Positions 46,194 through 54,979 of a DNA stretch of 64,000 nucleotides are shown here, piece by piece. Where the stretch lies: positions 6,200,001 to 6,264,000 of the forward strand of contig NZ_AP022579.1 in assembly GCF_010731295.1 (NCBI RefSeq), read 5' to 3'. Source of the DNA: Mycolicibacterium boenickei. GTDB taxonomy: Bacteria; Actinomycetota; Actinomycetes; Mycobacteriales; Mycobacteriaceae. The notes beneath the pieces were generated by a model. That model saw only the letters and a program-made list of their open reading frames with translations. It was not told the origin of the DNA and did not search any database. Each line of letters begins with the position of its first letter. The first letter of the stretch is position 1. Made by a program: the position numbers and the translations under genes.

Positions 46194-47478
46194 AGTTAGT
46201 TGGAACATCGACCCCGACGCCACAGAAGCAGCGTTGGTCGATCAACTAGCTGCGATGACCCGCGCGACCGCCGGCATTGCCGCGGCCCAGGCAAGAGTGA
46301 CGACGATGCTGGAAGCCAAGCGCCTCGCACGTAGGGCCGCTGAGGGTGTGCCTGCCGCCAGACGCGCCCAAGGGCTGGCATCCGAGGTGGGGCTGGCCCG
46401 CAAGTCCTCCCCTTGGCACGGGGCCAAGTATCTGAAGATGTCCAGGATCCTGGTCGACGACATGCCCTATACGCTCGCGGCGCTGCAGTCCGGCGTGCTG
46501 ACCGAAAACCGGGCAATGATCATCGCGGACCAGGCCGCCTGCCTGTCACCAGCAGACCGACACGTGATGGATGCCGAACTGTGTGCCGACCCTGACGTGC
46601 TGGATGGTCAGGGAGACAGGAAGGTTGAGGCCGAGGCAGGGCGGGTGGCGTTTCGGCTCGATCGCGACGCGGTGATGGAGCGCATCAGCCGCCATCAGTG
46701 CGATCGCACCGTCACGCTGCGTCCCGCTCCGCACGGCATGGCGTACGTGACGGCGCTGCTGACCGCAGCCGAAGGCGTCACGGCCTATGAGGCGTTGCAA
46801 GCGGAGGCCGCCGCGGCCGCGGCCGCCTCGATCGCCGCCGGAGAGGGATGCGAGGGACGGGGCCCGTTGAGGGCCGACGCCTTCTACCGGCGCGTCACCG
46901 GGCGGGAGGTCGGGGCGGCGGTCCCGGTCGCGCTCAATCTGGTGGTCTCCGATGAGAGCTTGTTGGCCGACGGCCCCGACCCGGCAGTGCTGCAGGGATA
47001 CGGCCCCATTCCAGCGGCCGTGGCCCGGCAGATGGCTTTGGCGGCACTGCTGGACCCCCAGGTCGAAGCCGCGGTGCGCAAGCTCTACGCCGATCCGGCC
47101 ACCGGCAACCTGGTCGCGATGGAGTCCGCCGCCCGGGCATTTCCCAAGGGACTGCGCTGGCTGATCGCCCTGCGTGACCAGCGCTGCCGAACCCCTTACT
47201 GCGACGCACCGGTTCGCCACGTCGATCACATCACCCGCCACGCCGACGGCGGTCCGACCAGCGCAGGCAACGGCCAAGGGCTGTGCGAACGCTGCAACTA
47301 CGCAAAAGAAAGCCCAGGGTGGCACACCGCGACCACCTACGACCGGTACGGCCGCCACACCACCGAGATCACGACGCCCACCGGGCGCACATATCGAAGT
47401 ACCGCCCCACCGCTACCTACGGGCGCTCGGGTGTTCTCCAGCGACATCCACGTCGTACACCTTCGCGCCACCGCCTGA
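46186..47478 (+). CDS. 13E12-type DUF222/HNH endonuclease-domain protein
   Basis: 430 residues: DUF222 helical region (~1-300) and a C-terminal HNH nuclease domain (~335-395) with CRTPYCDAPVRHVDHITRHADGG as the first metal site and NGQGLCERCNYAK as the second; the catalytic histidine is in HVDHI. Belongs to the REP13E12 family, repeated many times in mycobacterial genomes. The family's role is not established; several members are DNA-damage inducible through LexA, as the SOS box at the start codon predicts here. Its last 66 bases overlap the convergent dehydratase reactivase gene. Confidence 0.9.
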   Translation: MFEVSWNIDPDATEAALVDQLAAMTRATAGIAAAQARVTTMLEAKRLARRAAEGVPAARRAQGLASEVGLARKSSPWHGAKYLKMSRILVDDMPYTLAALQSGVLTENRAMIIADQAACLSPADRHVMDAELCADPDVLDGQGDRKVEAEAGRVAFRLDRDAVMERISRHQCDRTVTLRPAPHGMAYVTALLTAAEGVTAYEALQAEAAAAAAASIAAGEGCEGRGPLRADAFYRRVTGREVGAAVPVALNLVVSDESLLADGPDPAVLQGYGPIPAAVARQMALAALLDPQVEAAVRKLYADPATGNLVAMESAARAFPKGLRWLIALRDQRCRTPYCDAPVRHVDHITRHADGGPTSAGNGQGLCERCNYAKESPGWHTATTYDRYGRHTTEITTPTGRTYRSTAPPLPTGARVFSSDIHVVHLRATA

Positions 47479-49080
47479 CCGGTCGTCCCGGTCCAGCCCT
47501 TCATCGCACGGCTGGCCGCCCGGCATCCGCGCCGCCATGGCCACCAGCCCGTAGGCCACCGCGAAACGATGCCCCAGCTGACCAGCCACGTTTCCGCGTC
47601 CGACGCTCACGTCATGGCCGAGTTGTTCGGTGACGGCACGGACCAGTTCGTCGTCGCCTGCGCCGCCTCCGACGAGCAGCACCCCGGTCACTCCGGGCGC
47701 CGCCCGCTCGATGCCCCGCATCACATTGCCGCCGATGACCTGCCGTTTGGCCGCCAGGCGCCAACTGCGCCACTCGGCCCCCGACAGCCGCGACGTGAAC
47801 GGCAACCAGCCACTGGGAGCCGCGGTCAACAGCCATCCGCTGCACCGGCCGCTGACCGGGGTGTCCAAGAACTGCCGCCGGCCATGTTCGTCCTCGATGA
47901 GCTGGACCGTGACCGCCGTGACCGCCTCGGCACGTTTGGCGTATTCGGCCGCACTTCGGGAGATCTCCAGCGCGGCGGCCGTCGCCGCCGTCAGCAGCTG
48001 TCCCGCGCCCGGCAGCACGCTGCGGGATCCGTCGGACACGACGTCGACGGTGCCGCCGCCGACATCCACCACGACGACATCAGGGGTGATCCCGGGTGTG
48101 GTGAGGGCGCCGACGCGGGCCGCCGCAGCCTCCGAATCGACACTCGTCACCGGTATCCCCAATGCCCGGGCCAGCTCGTCGGCTCCTGCCGGCGGTTCCT
48201 GCGCCCCGCCCAGGGTCGCCATCACCAGGCTGTCCACGGCGACCGACCCCCGACGCGAATTCGCCTGCGCCGCGATATCGGCGAGATGAACCACGTAGCC
48301 GCCGTCCCCCGCCGGCCGGACGACGGGCTCCGGAACCGCCGGTTCGGCATCACCGAGGCAGACCACCGCGCAGGCACTGTCGAAGAGCTGGTCGGCGATC
48401 ACCCGCGCGTCCGCCCGCTCGGCATCACTCAGGCCGAACACATCGGCAAGCCAGAACGGGTCGGTGAGCCGTTGCAGCGGCGCGATGCCCTGGCGCACTT
48501 CGACCGCGACGCGGGCTGACGCCGACAACGTCGTGACGTCGACGTCATCGACTACGGGCAGTGCCACGCACAGCCGATTCGACACCAGCACGGCCTCATC
48601 GTTGGCTGTCAGCACCGCGGTGACGTTGCACCCTTGGGCGACAGCGGCATTCACTCGCGCCGCCACCTCCTGGTAGCCCCACTGGGCCGTCGCGCAGACG
48701 ACGACCGGGCGCCCGGGCTCGACACCGCCGAGGCACTCGACCGGAACCGGCCGGCCCACACCCACCGCGTCCCCGGCGGTGGTGGCCGCTGACCGGGTGA
48801 CGATCGTCAGCCTGCCCGTCCGCCGGGTCTCCAGTTGGATCTGTTCGACGGTCGAGTGCACGGGCGGAGTCGGGGCGAACGCGGCCCGGTCGAGCACCAG
48901 CCCATGCGCCTCGGCCAGGCGCCGCACCAACTGTGCGGCACCCTGCACCGCCCGGGACGAACCCTTGCCACCACGGGTCGGAGTGCGGGCACTGGCCAGC
49001 ACCGCGAGTTCGTCGGCCATCCGGCAGAGCACCACCTCGGTGGTGGAGTTGCCGATGTCGACACCGGCCCAGACGGTCAC
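47413..49080 (-). CDS. Diol/glycerol dehydratase reactivase, large subunit (DdrA type)
   Basis: 555-residue Hsp70-like ATPase that exchanges damaged coenzyme B12 on the dehydratase. N-terminal VWAGVDIGNSTTEVVL is the actin-fold phosphate 1 motif; VVVDVGGGTVDVV (~330) is the second, and LLVGGGAGDDELV (~480) the adenosine motif. GTG 49080 overlaps the small-subunit stop (GTGA). The usual small reactivase subunit (DdrB/PduH) is not found in this window. Last gene of the dehydratase operon; its 3' end overlaps the HNH gene. Confidence 0.9.
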   Translation of the reverse strand: MTVWAGVDIGNSTTEVVLCRMADELAVLASARTPTRGGKGSSRAVQGAAQLVRRLAEAHGLVLDRAAFAPTPPVHSTVEQIQLETRRTGRLTIVTRSAATTAGDAVGVGRPVPVECLGGVEPGRPVVVCATAQWGYQEVAARVNAAVAQGCNVTAVLTANDEAVLVSNRLCVALPVVDDVDVTTLSASARVAVEVRQGIAPLQRLTDPFWLADVFGLSDAERADARVIADQLFDSACAVVCLGDAEPAVPEPVVRPAGDGGYVVHLADIAAQANSRRGSVAVDSLVMATLGGAQEPPAGADELARALGIPVTSVDSEAAAARVGALTTPGITPDVVVVDVGGGTVDVVSDGSRSVLPGAGQLLTAATAAALEISRSAAEYAKRAEAVTAVTVQLIEDEHGRRQFLDTPVSGRCSGWLLTAAPSGWLPFTSRLSGAEWRSWRLAAKRQVIGGNVMRGIERAAPGVTGVLLVGGGAGDDELVRAVTEQLGHDVSVGRGNVAGQLGHRFAVAYGLVAMAARMPGGQPCDEGLDRDDRSGGGAKVYDVDVAGEHPSARR

Positions 49081-49436
49081 CGCAGCAGGCCGCGCCGCTG
49101 GTACGCCGTCGCCGCCTCCCGGACGAGTGCCGCACAGGTCGGCGCGTCCCGGTCCGCGAGGCGCTGTGCCAGTTCCTCGAGTTCGGCAAAGCTCGACCGG
49201 CGGGGACGCAGCGCCTCGTAGGCGGCGAGCATCTCCTCCGAGCTGAGAGCGGTCATCTCCGCGGCCCGCCGCAGGTTCATCGCCAACTGCACCGAGCCGG
49301 AACGCTGCGCGGTATCCGCTTGTGCCAGCAGGGTTTCCCGGCTCACCCGGATGTCGTCGAGAACAAGGTCACCGTTGCGGGCTGCCTCGACCGTCACCTC
49401 ATCGAGGCTGCGGCCCGAGTGGGCGGTGATCGTCAT
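49077..49436 (-). CDS. Diol/glycerol dehydratase small subunit
   Basis: 119 residues, the small (gamma) subunit of the B12-dependent dehydratase. Features shared with PduE/DhaC: SLDEVTVEAARNGDLVLDDIRVSRETLLAQADTA near the N-terminus (in pieces) and the C-terminal YEALRPRRSSFAELEELAQRL. It lacks the longer N-terminal extension of PduE that mediates encapsulation in microcompartments, in line with the absence of shell genes here. ATG 49436 overlaps the large-subunit stop (ATGA) and the stop overlaps the reactivase start. Confidence 0.9.
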   Translation of the reverse strand: MTITAHSGRSLDEVTVEAARNGDLVLDDIRVSRETLLAQADTAQRSGSVQLAMNLRRAAEMTALSSEEMLAAYEALRPRRSSFAELEELAQRLADRDAPTCAALVREAATAYQRRGLLR

Positions 49437-51706
49437 CGCTTGAGCTCCAATTCCATGTTCACGCCGCGGTCTTCGCGATCGCTTTCGGACCGCTCGATGG
49501 CGACCATCGACACCACCCTGGTGTGGTACCGGGCGGTGATCGCCTCGTCGGTGTACGCGTTGCGCATCGGGGCGGGTGTCGCGCCCTTGGCGTGCCTGCC
49601 GGCGTTGATGCCGATCAGGCGGTACATCTCCGGCGTGATCAGCGGTGCGACACTGAGCAATTCGAGGTTGGCCAGCGGCGGAAGGTCGCGGCGGTGGATC
49701 AGGGTGGTGCCCTTGGCCTGCAATCCGATGCCGATCCCGGACCCGGACAGCCGGGCCGCGGATTTGCCGATCACCCCCAGGTCCACGGAGTCGGCGATCC
49801 GCACCAGGCGCGGTACGCACTGCTCTTCCTCCAACCCGGCCAGGATCTGTTCCAACGCGTCGTAGACGACCATGCCCGACAGGGTGCGAAACAGCTTGAC
49901 CCCGAACGCGGGAGACACCCCGATGACGACCTCGCGGGGATCGTCACCCACGCCCGCGGGGCCCCGCACGACCAGCCGATCCGGATCGGCGAAGGTCGCC
50001 TGCTCCTTGACCAGATCGGTCACCGACCGGGCCTGCCGCACCGCGTCGATCTGGGCCTGACGCTCCGCCGTCGGCCGGTATCCGGTGCCGGGCCCGCGGT
50101 AGTCGTTCGGATCCTGCAGGGCCGACAACACGTTCATCTGCTCGTCGAAGATCGCCGCCGTCTGTAGGTAGTCGCCGGTGACGCGGGCCTTGGCCATGCC
50201 GAGGACGCGCTCGGCGATATCGGTGAAACCGGTCTCGGCGAGGGCGGCGACGATGTCGAGCACCGTGAGGCCCGACTGCTCGATCATCCGGGCGGCGCTG
50301 AGTATCTTCACCCCGTCGGTGTCGGGCAGATCCTTGGAACCCTCAGCCCCGACAACGGCTTCCACATGTTGGTCGTCGAAATCGGCGAGCCCCAGATATT
50401 CGAAAACCGCCCGGGTGGCTTCGGCGGCCTGACGGCGCATGGCTTCCAGCGTGGTCGGGTCCACCGACCGCAACCCGCCGTCGACGCCCCAGTCGCGCTG
50501 CATCACCAGGTAGTCGTCAAGGTCGGCGGCGTTGAAGTTGGACGGCCCGAACATGTTGTCGTAGGCCACCACCGACCCGAATCCGGAGAAGATGAAATCC
50601 GACCCCGACAACAACACCGGTAGCGTCCGACTGGTTCGGCGCATGGTCGATTCGGACACCAGCGAGTCGTTGCCGCTGCAGGATTCGAGCCCGCGCAGCA
50701 TCACCATCAGGTTCTCGGCGATGAGTTCGCGGACACCGCCCGGAACCGACGCGGTGATCGAGGCTCCGTCGATACCACCGTTCTGAACACCCTGTGCACC
50801 AATACCTTTGGCCAGGGCGACGCAGCGGGACTCCAGGTAGTTCATCGACTTGCGCTCGGCCTGGCCCATCAGCACCTCTGAGCCCGCACCGCTGGACAGC
50901 CGCATCTTGATACCGCGGGAGGCGTAGGACGAGGTGAGAAACGCCTTCGACCACGGGGTGTCGTCACCGTCGGTGAAAACCTGCTCGGTGCCGTACACCG
51001 ACACCGTCTCGGCGTAGGACACCAGTCCGCGCACCCCGAGTTCGAGCTCGCGGGCCTCCTCGACCGAGCACTGCGTCAGCGCTCCCGGCGCGGGCACCTG
51101 GGAACCGATCAGCAGGCCGACCGCGACGGCCGGGGCGTCGTCGAGCACCGGCACGGTGGCTTCCAGTTCCCGGAACCCGTAAACGACGGCGGTTGCGGCG
51201 TCGGCCGCGATGAGCAGGGGATCGTCGAGGCGGTTGGTGACGTGGGCCTGGTTCGCGGGGGTGCGGCGGGCCCGCATCTTCATCATCGCCATCTGGATCT
51301 CGACGGGCTGCAGCATCGCCACGACCCGAGCCATCTTGGCCGGGGTCAATCCGCCGCAGACGCGCAGCACCTCCTCACGCGGCACCGCGGAGTCGACGAT
51401 CATCCGGGCCAGGTCGACCTCGCTCATCGCCATCGACTGCGGCGCCTCTGCCGGGTCGACGGCGTAGCGGACGATGAACTCGTCGATCGTGTCGAAATCG
51501 GCGGCCGCCTTCGAATCCATCTCCAGCACGGTGCCGTCGGCGGCCACCTTCCAGGAAGGTTCCGGATCGTGCGGCGACAGGTGCGAGATCATGCCCAGCT
51601 CTGGGTCGGCCTGAGCGAATCCGTCCAGGTTGACGCGCTGCTCATCCAGCAGTCGGATGCGCCCCAGCCGGTAATCCTGCTCGGTTTCGCTGCTGTCCGG
51701 GTTCAT
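49433..51706 (-). CDS. Fused large+medium subunit of B12-dependent diol/glycerol dehydratase
   Basis: 757 residues. Residues ~1-555 are the TIM-barrel large subunit (e.g. SSYASRGIKMRLSSGAGSE, GAQGVQNGGIDG, GSDFIFSGFGSVVAYDNMFG) that holds adenosylcobalamin and substrate; ~590-757 correspond to the separate medium subunit of PduD/DhaB2 type (VVIGVSPAFGVKLFRT, HRRDLPPLANLELLS). The combined length matches the two subunits joined. The enzyme dehydrates 1,2-propanediol, glycerol or a related diol to an aldehyde. ATG 51706 is used; the upstream open frame crosses the divergent promoter. First gene of the operon; divergent from the APC permease. Confidence 0.92.
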   Translation of the reverse strand: MNPDSSETEQDYRLGRIRLLDEQRVNLDGFAQADPELGMISHLSPHDPEPSWKVAADGTVLEMDSKAAADFDTIDEFIVRYAVDPAEAPQSMAMSEVDLARMIVDSAVPREEVLRVCGGLTPAKMARVVAMLQPVEIQMAMMKMRARRTPANQAHVTNRLDDPLLIAADAATAVVYGFRELEATVPVLDDAPAVAVGLLIGSQVPAPGALTQCSVEEARELELGVRGLVSYAETVSVYGTEQVFTDGDDTPWSKAFLTSSYASRGIKMRLSSGAGSEVLMGQAERKSMNYLESRCVALAKGIGAQGVQNGGIDGASITASVPGGVRELIAENLMVMLRGLESCSGNDSLVSESTMRRTSRTLPVLLSGSDFIFSGFGSVVAYDNMFGPSNFNAADLDDYLVMQRDWGVDGGLRSVDPTTLEAMRRQAAEATRAVFEYLGLADFDDQHVEAVVGAEGSKDLPDTDGVKILSAARMIEQSGLTVLDIVAALAETGFTDIAERVLGMAKARVTGDYLQTAAIFDEQMNVLSALQDPNDYRGPGTGYRPTAERQAQIDAVRQARSVTDLVKEQATFADPDRLVVRGPAGVGDDPREVVIGVSPAFGVKLFRTLSGMVVYDALEQILAGLEEEQCVPRLVRIADSVDLGVIGKSAARLSGSGIGIGLQAKGTTLIHRRDLPPLANLELLSVAPLITPEMYRLIGINAGRHAKGATPAPMRNAYTDEAITARYHTRVVSMVAIERSESDREDRGVNMELELKR

Positions 51707-51787
51707 GGCGGTCGTCGTACCTCTCTGTCGCGTGACCGGCCAAGCATCGACTGAATGCCGCGGCGGAAACAACGCCCGCACGGCACC

Positions 51788-51850
51788 TTCCAACACAATG
51801 TGTGACGCCGGCGCGGCCGATGTGAGCTGCCTTACAACAAGGTGTTGGAA
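51788..51850. promoter_or_regulatory. Paired operator-like repeats between the dehydratase and permease genes
   Basis: TTCCAACAC (51788-51796) and GTGTTGGAA (51842-51850) are perfect inverted copies 54 bp apart. Each is part of a smaller dyad: ACACAATGTGT (51793-51803) and CAACA-AGG-TGTTG (51835-51847). The layout suggests a regulator bound at both divergent promoters, the PucR protein at 53507 being the obvious candidate. No B12 riboswitch was recognised in the 245-base region. Confidence 0.5.
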
Positions 51851-51951
51851 AGTGACCGACTGCGCTGGCGGAGCGGCCCGTGGTTCTCGCAAACTTGCCC
51901 CGGACTTCACCCGGCCGCCACCTGCGACCGGCAGTTAGGAGGAATCAACCC

Positions 51952-53394
51952 ATGACCGAGGTTGTCAACGCGGGCCACCAGCCTGCACCTGACACATCGT
52001 CTGCCGGCAGTCCGGCCAAATTGCGCGGGCACCTCGGCGTGCCCGCCATCGTGCTGATGGTGGTGGCTGCCTCGGCGCCGCTCTCGACCATCGGCGGCAA
52101 TGTGCCGATCGCGATGGCGTTGGGCAATACGACCGGTATCCCGGTCGCCTTCATCGTCGCGGGTGTCATCTTCGGACTGTTCGCGGCCAGCTTCGTCGCG
52201 ATGTCGAAGTACGTCACCGACGCCGGCGCCTTCTACGCCTACATCCGGGAGTCGCTGGGCCGGGCGGCCGGCACCGGTGCGGCCGTGCTCGCGCTCCCCG
52301 CCTACATGGCCACGTTGATCGCCGTCGCCGCCTACGACGGCGTCATCCTCAACGAGCTGATCACCCGGTTCGGTGGGCCTGATCTCCCCTGGTGGCTGCT
52401 GACCGGGCTGGTGCTGGCGGCGGTCGCGTGGCTCGGATACCGCGACATCGACCTCAGCGCCAAGGTTCTCGGTGTCTTCCTGGTGTCCGAGGTCGCGATC
52501 CTCATGGTGGTCGATCTGGTCATCGTGGTGCGCGGCGGCGAGCACGGCCTCACCGGCGACTCGTTCACGCCGCAGGGCATCGCCGGCGGCTTCGGCATCG
52601 CGCTGCTGTACGCCTTGTGGGGATTCGTCGGCGTCGAGGCGACCGCGGTCTTCCGGGACGAGGCCAAGGATCCCGATCGCACGGTGCCGCGTGCCACTTA
52701 CTGGGCGGTGGGCATCGTCGCCGTGTTCTACGCGTTCACCAGCTGGGCCCTCGTCGAGGGCAACGGCGGGCACGACGCCATCCAGCTGGCCACCGACGAC
52801 CCCGACAACTTCATGGTGAACACCGCGGGCAAGTACCTCGGCATGGTCGGGCGTGATCTGAACACCGTCCTGTGGGCGGTCAGTGTCTTCGCATGTGCCC
52901 TCGCGTTCCACAACATCGCGTCGCGGTACGCGTTCGTGCTCGGCCAGAGCGGTGTGTTCTCGACGAAGATCGGCAAGGTGCACGAGCGTCACGGCTCCCC
53001 GTCGAACGCCTCGCTGGTCATCACCGTGGCCTCGTTCGTGGTCATGGGCATCTGCGCCGCGCTGCAGCTGGACCCGGTGTTGCAGATCTTCGGACCGGGC
53101 GGTGGCCTCGGCATCCTGGCCCTCGCGCTGCTGTGGCTGCTGACCACGATCTCGGTGGTGATCTTCTTCGTCCGGCGCGGCAACTCGACCGGCAAGGTGG
53201 TGCTGGCCTCGTTCGCGACGCTCGCCCTGGCCGGGGCCTTGGTGCTGGTGGTGTCCAACCTGACCCTGGTGGTCGGCGGCACGCCCACCCTGGCGGTGAT
53301 CTTCGGGTTGTTGCCGCTGGTGTTCTTCGCCGTGGGCATGCTGCTGAGCCGACGGTCCACCGAGGAACTGGCCTCGATGTCGTCGGTCGGCTGA
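51952..53394 (+). CDS. APC-superfamily amino acid/amine permease
   Basis: 480 residues with about twelve membrane helices. The first helix has the APC signature ASAPLSTIGGNVPIAMALG; helix 6 region FGIALLYALWGFVGVEATAVFRDEAKDP is the conserved substrate site. Relatives carry amino acids, ethanolamine or similar amines. AGGAGGAATCAACCC precedes the ATG. Divergent from the dehydratase operon, it may import a nitrogen-containing substrate related to that pathway, although dehydratases of this class act on diols; the link is inferred from position only. Confidence 0.9.
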   Translation: MTEVVNAGHQPAPDTSSAGSPAKLRGHLGVPAIVLMVVAASAPLSTIGGNVPIAMALGNTTGIPVAFIVAGVIFGLFAASFVAMSKYVTDAGAFYAYIRESLGRAAGTGAAVLALPAYMATLIAVAAYDGVILNELITRFGGPDLPWWLLTGLVLAAVAWLGYRDIDLSAKVLGVFLVSEVAILMVVDLVIVVRGGEHGLTGDSFTPQGIAGGFGIALLYALWGFVGVEATAVFRDEAKDPDRTVPRATYWAVGIVAVFYAFTSWALVEGNGGHDAIQLATDDPDNFMVNTAGKYLGMVGRDLNTVLWAVSVFACALAFHNIASRYAFVLGQSGVFSTKIGKVHERHGSPSNASLVITVASFVVMGICAALQLDPVLQIFGPGGGLGILALALLWLLTTISVVIFFVRRGNSTGKVVLASFATLALAGALVLVVSNLTLVVGGTPTLAVIFGLLPLVFFAVGMLLSRRSTEELASMSSVG

Positions 53395-53506
53395 ACAACC
53401 CCCGGCGTCGGTGGCCACCTGCCGGGCAGGTGGCCACTGCCGTCACTGGTCGCTGATACCGTCGGCTTCTACGCACCGCCGAGCAGTTGATCAGAAGGGA
53501 AGCGGC

Positions 53507-54541
53507 ATGTCCGAGGACTCGTCGCTGAGCGTGGCGGCGGTCTTGACGATTCCACCTCTGGACCAGGGGTCAGTGGTCGCGGGGCACCGCGGGCTGGCCC
53601 GCGAGGTCCGCTGGGTAGACATCATCCACGCACCCGCCGAGGACTTCGTCCGGCCGGGTGACCTGGTGTTGACCACCGGCGCCGACCTCCGTCAACCCGG
53701 TGTGCGCGAATTCCTCGTCTCCCTGGTGGCCTCACCGGCCGCCGGCATCATCCTCAGCCCACCCCCGGACGTGGACGCGCACGATCTCCTCGAGCTGATG
53801 GTCCCCCTCGCCGACCAGCATGCGTGCCCATTTGTCTTGCTGCCCTGGGAGATTGCCTTCGCCGACGTCCAGAAGACGCTGCTGCCGCTGGTCAGCCCGA
53901 CGCCACCGGACACCCGGGTGCAGATGGTCATCGGGCGCCGGGTGCGCGACGACCCGCGGTGGAGCGACACCGCCGACGGGTTCGCCAAAGCACTGCACGA
54001 GCTGGCTCTCGCCGCCGGCCTGACGGTAACGTCGTCGGTCACCGACGACCTGGTGATGAGCCATTTCTCTTCGGCTCCAACGGAATCGACGGTGTCCGGC
54101 TTGGTCGATTCCGCACAGCGACTCAGCATGCTTCCCGATGATCTCGTGATCTGGGCGTTGCTGGCGCCCGCCAACGGCCATGCGGTCACCGTTGCCGCAC
54201 CGGTATCGCCGTCGCTGCCCGAGGGCCCGGCCGGTCCGATGCAGTTCGCCGAGGTGCTGCGGCAGCACCCGCGCAGCATGGCGACCATCCTGCAGACGCT
54301 GCAGCCGCTCGTGGACTACGACCGGACCCGGCGGGGACAACTCGTGCACACCTTGGAGATCCTGCTGGACGAGGCCACGAACACCAGCGCGGCGGCGCGG
54401 GCGCTGTTCCTGAACCGGCACTCCCTGCTGTACCGGATCAAACTGATCGAGGAACTCACCGGGCTGTCGCTGAAGAACCCCGCCGACCGTTTCCAACTGG
54501 AGGTCAGCGTGCGGGTCCACCAGATCAACGAAGCGCGCTGA
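53507..54541 (+). CDS. PucR-family transcriptional regulator
   Basis: 344 residues. N-terminal PucR domain (~1-125; VAAVLTIPPLDQGSVVAGHRG, VRWVDIIHAPAEDFVRPGDLVLTTG in parts) and C-terminal HTH_30 domain (~275-335; TLEILLDEATNTSAAARALFLNRHSLLYRI). PucR proteins respond to nitrogen-rich or small-molecule substrates and usually control adjacent catabolic and transport genes, here the permease and the divergent dehydratase operon. AGAAGGGA precedes the ATG. Its stop abuts the convergent SnoaL-like gene with no gap. Confidence 0.9.
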   Translation: MSEDSSLSVAAVLTIPPLDQGSVVAGHRGLAREVRWVDIIHAPAEDFVRPGDLVLTTGADLRQPGVREFLVSLVASPAAGIILSPPPDVDAHDLLELMVPLADQHACPFVLLPWEIAFADVQKTLLPLVSPTPPDTRVQMVIGRRVRDDPRWSDTADGFAKALHELALAAGLTVTSSVTDDLVMSHFSSAPTESTVSGLVDSAQRLSMLPDDLVIWALLAPANGHAVTVAAPVSPSLPEGPAGPMQFAEVLRQHPRSMATILQTLQPLVDYDRTRRGQLVHTLEILLDEATNTSAAARALFLNRHSLLYRIKLIEELTGLSLKNPADRFQLEVSVRVHQINEAR

Positions 54542-54979
54542 CTAGCTTTCGTACTGCCGCGGGTCGATCATCAGGTGGTCCGACACGTCCCCGACCATCT
54601 CCACGTCGACCTTGCGCTCGGTGAAGTACCAACCGTTTTCGTCACGGGCGAAGACGTCGGCGTAGCGCCCGACGACGATGGGCTGGAGTGCCACGGTGTC
54701 GGTCTTCTGCACGACGCAGAACGTCGAGCGGGCGGTGGCGCGCTCCCCGTCGATGTCGACGATCGGGTTGAGCACCAGATGCCGGGTCCGTGGAGTGTTG
54801 CCGTGCTCGGGGAACCGGCGCGTCGTCGACGCGAACAGCTTGGCGATGGCCGGCGCACCCGCCACCCCCATGAACTCACCACGGCCGAGCAGCTCCCCGA
54901 CGCCGTCGAAGTCGCCGGCGTCGATCAGCTCGGCGTAGCGGTACAGCAGCTCGGTGACTTCGAGCTTGTCGACGCTCAC
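54542..54979 (-). CDS. SnoaL-like (NTF2-fold) protein
   Basis: 145 residues of the SnoaL/nuclear-transport-factor-2 fold: helix [26 protein letters not shown], then [18 protein letters not shown] and a curved beta-sheet with [21 protein letters not shown]. The family includes cyclases, isomerases and scytalone-dehydratase-like enzymes; a conserved Y14-A-x2-D18 and H near residue 68 could be catalytic but no substrate can be named. GTG 54979 overlaps the tsaD stop (GTGA), so it is the last, translationally coupled gene of the nnrD-tsaD run. Confidence 0.82.
   Translation of the reverse strand: MSVDKLEVTELLYRYAELIDAGDFDGVGELLGRGEFMGVAGAPAIAKLFASTTRRFPEHGNTPRTRHLVLNPIVDIDGERATARSTFCVVQKTDTVALQPIVVGRYADVFARDENGWYFTERKVDVEMVGDVSDHLMIDPRQYES

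Noticed and set aside
51707-51951. Possible cobalamin riboswitch before the B12-dependent dehydratase
   Set aside because: No B12-box-like conserved core or suitable hairpin set could be recognised, and the gene consumes rather than makes or imports B12.
51907-53418. 503-codon minus-strand frame opposite the APC permease
   Set aside because: Its translation is a mirror of hydrophobic codons (rich in His, Asp, Arg, Gln) and it would remove the permease promoter; the permease has clear family motifs and a strong ribosome binding site.
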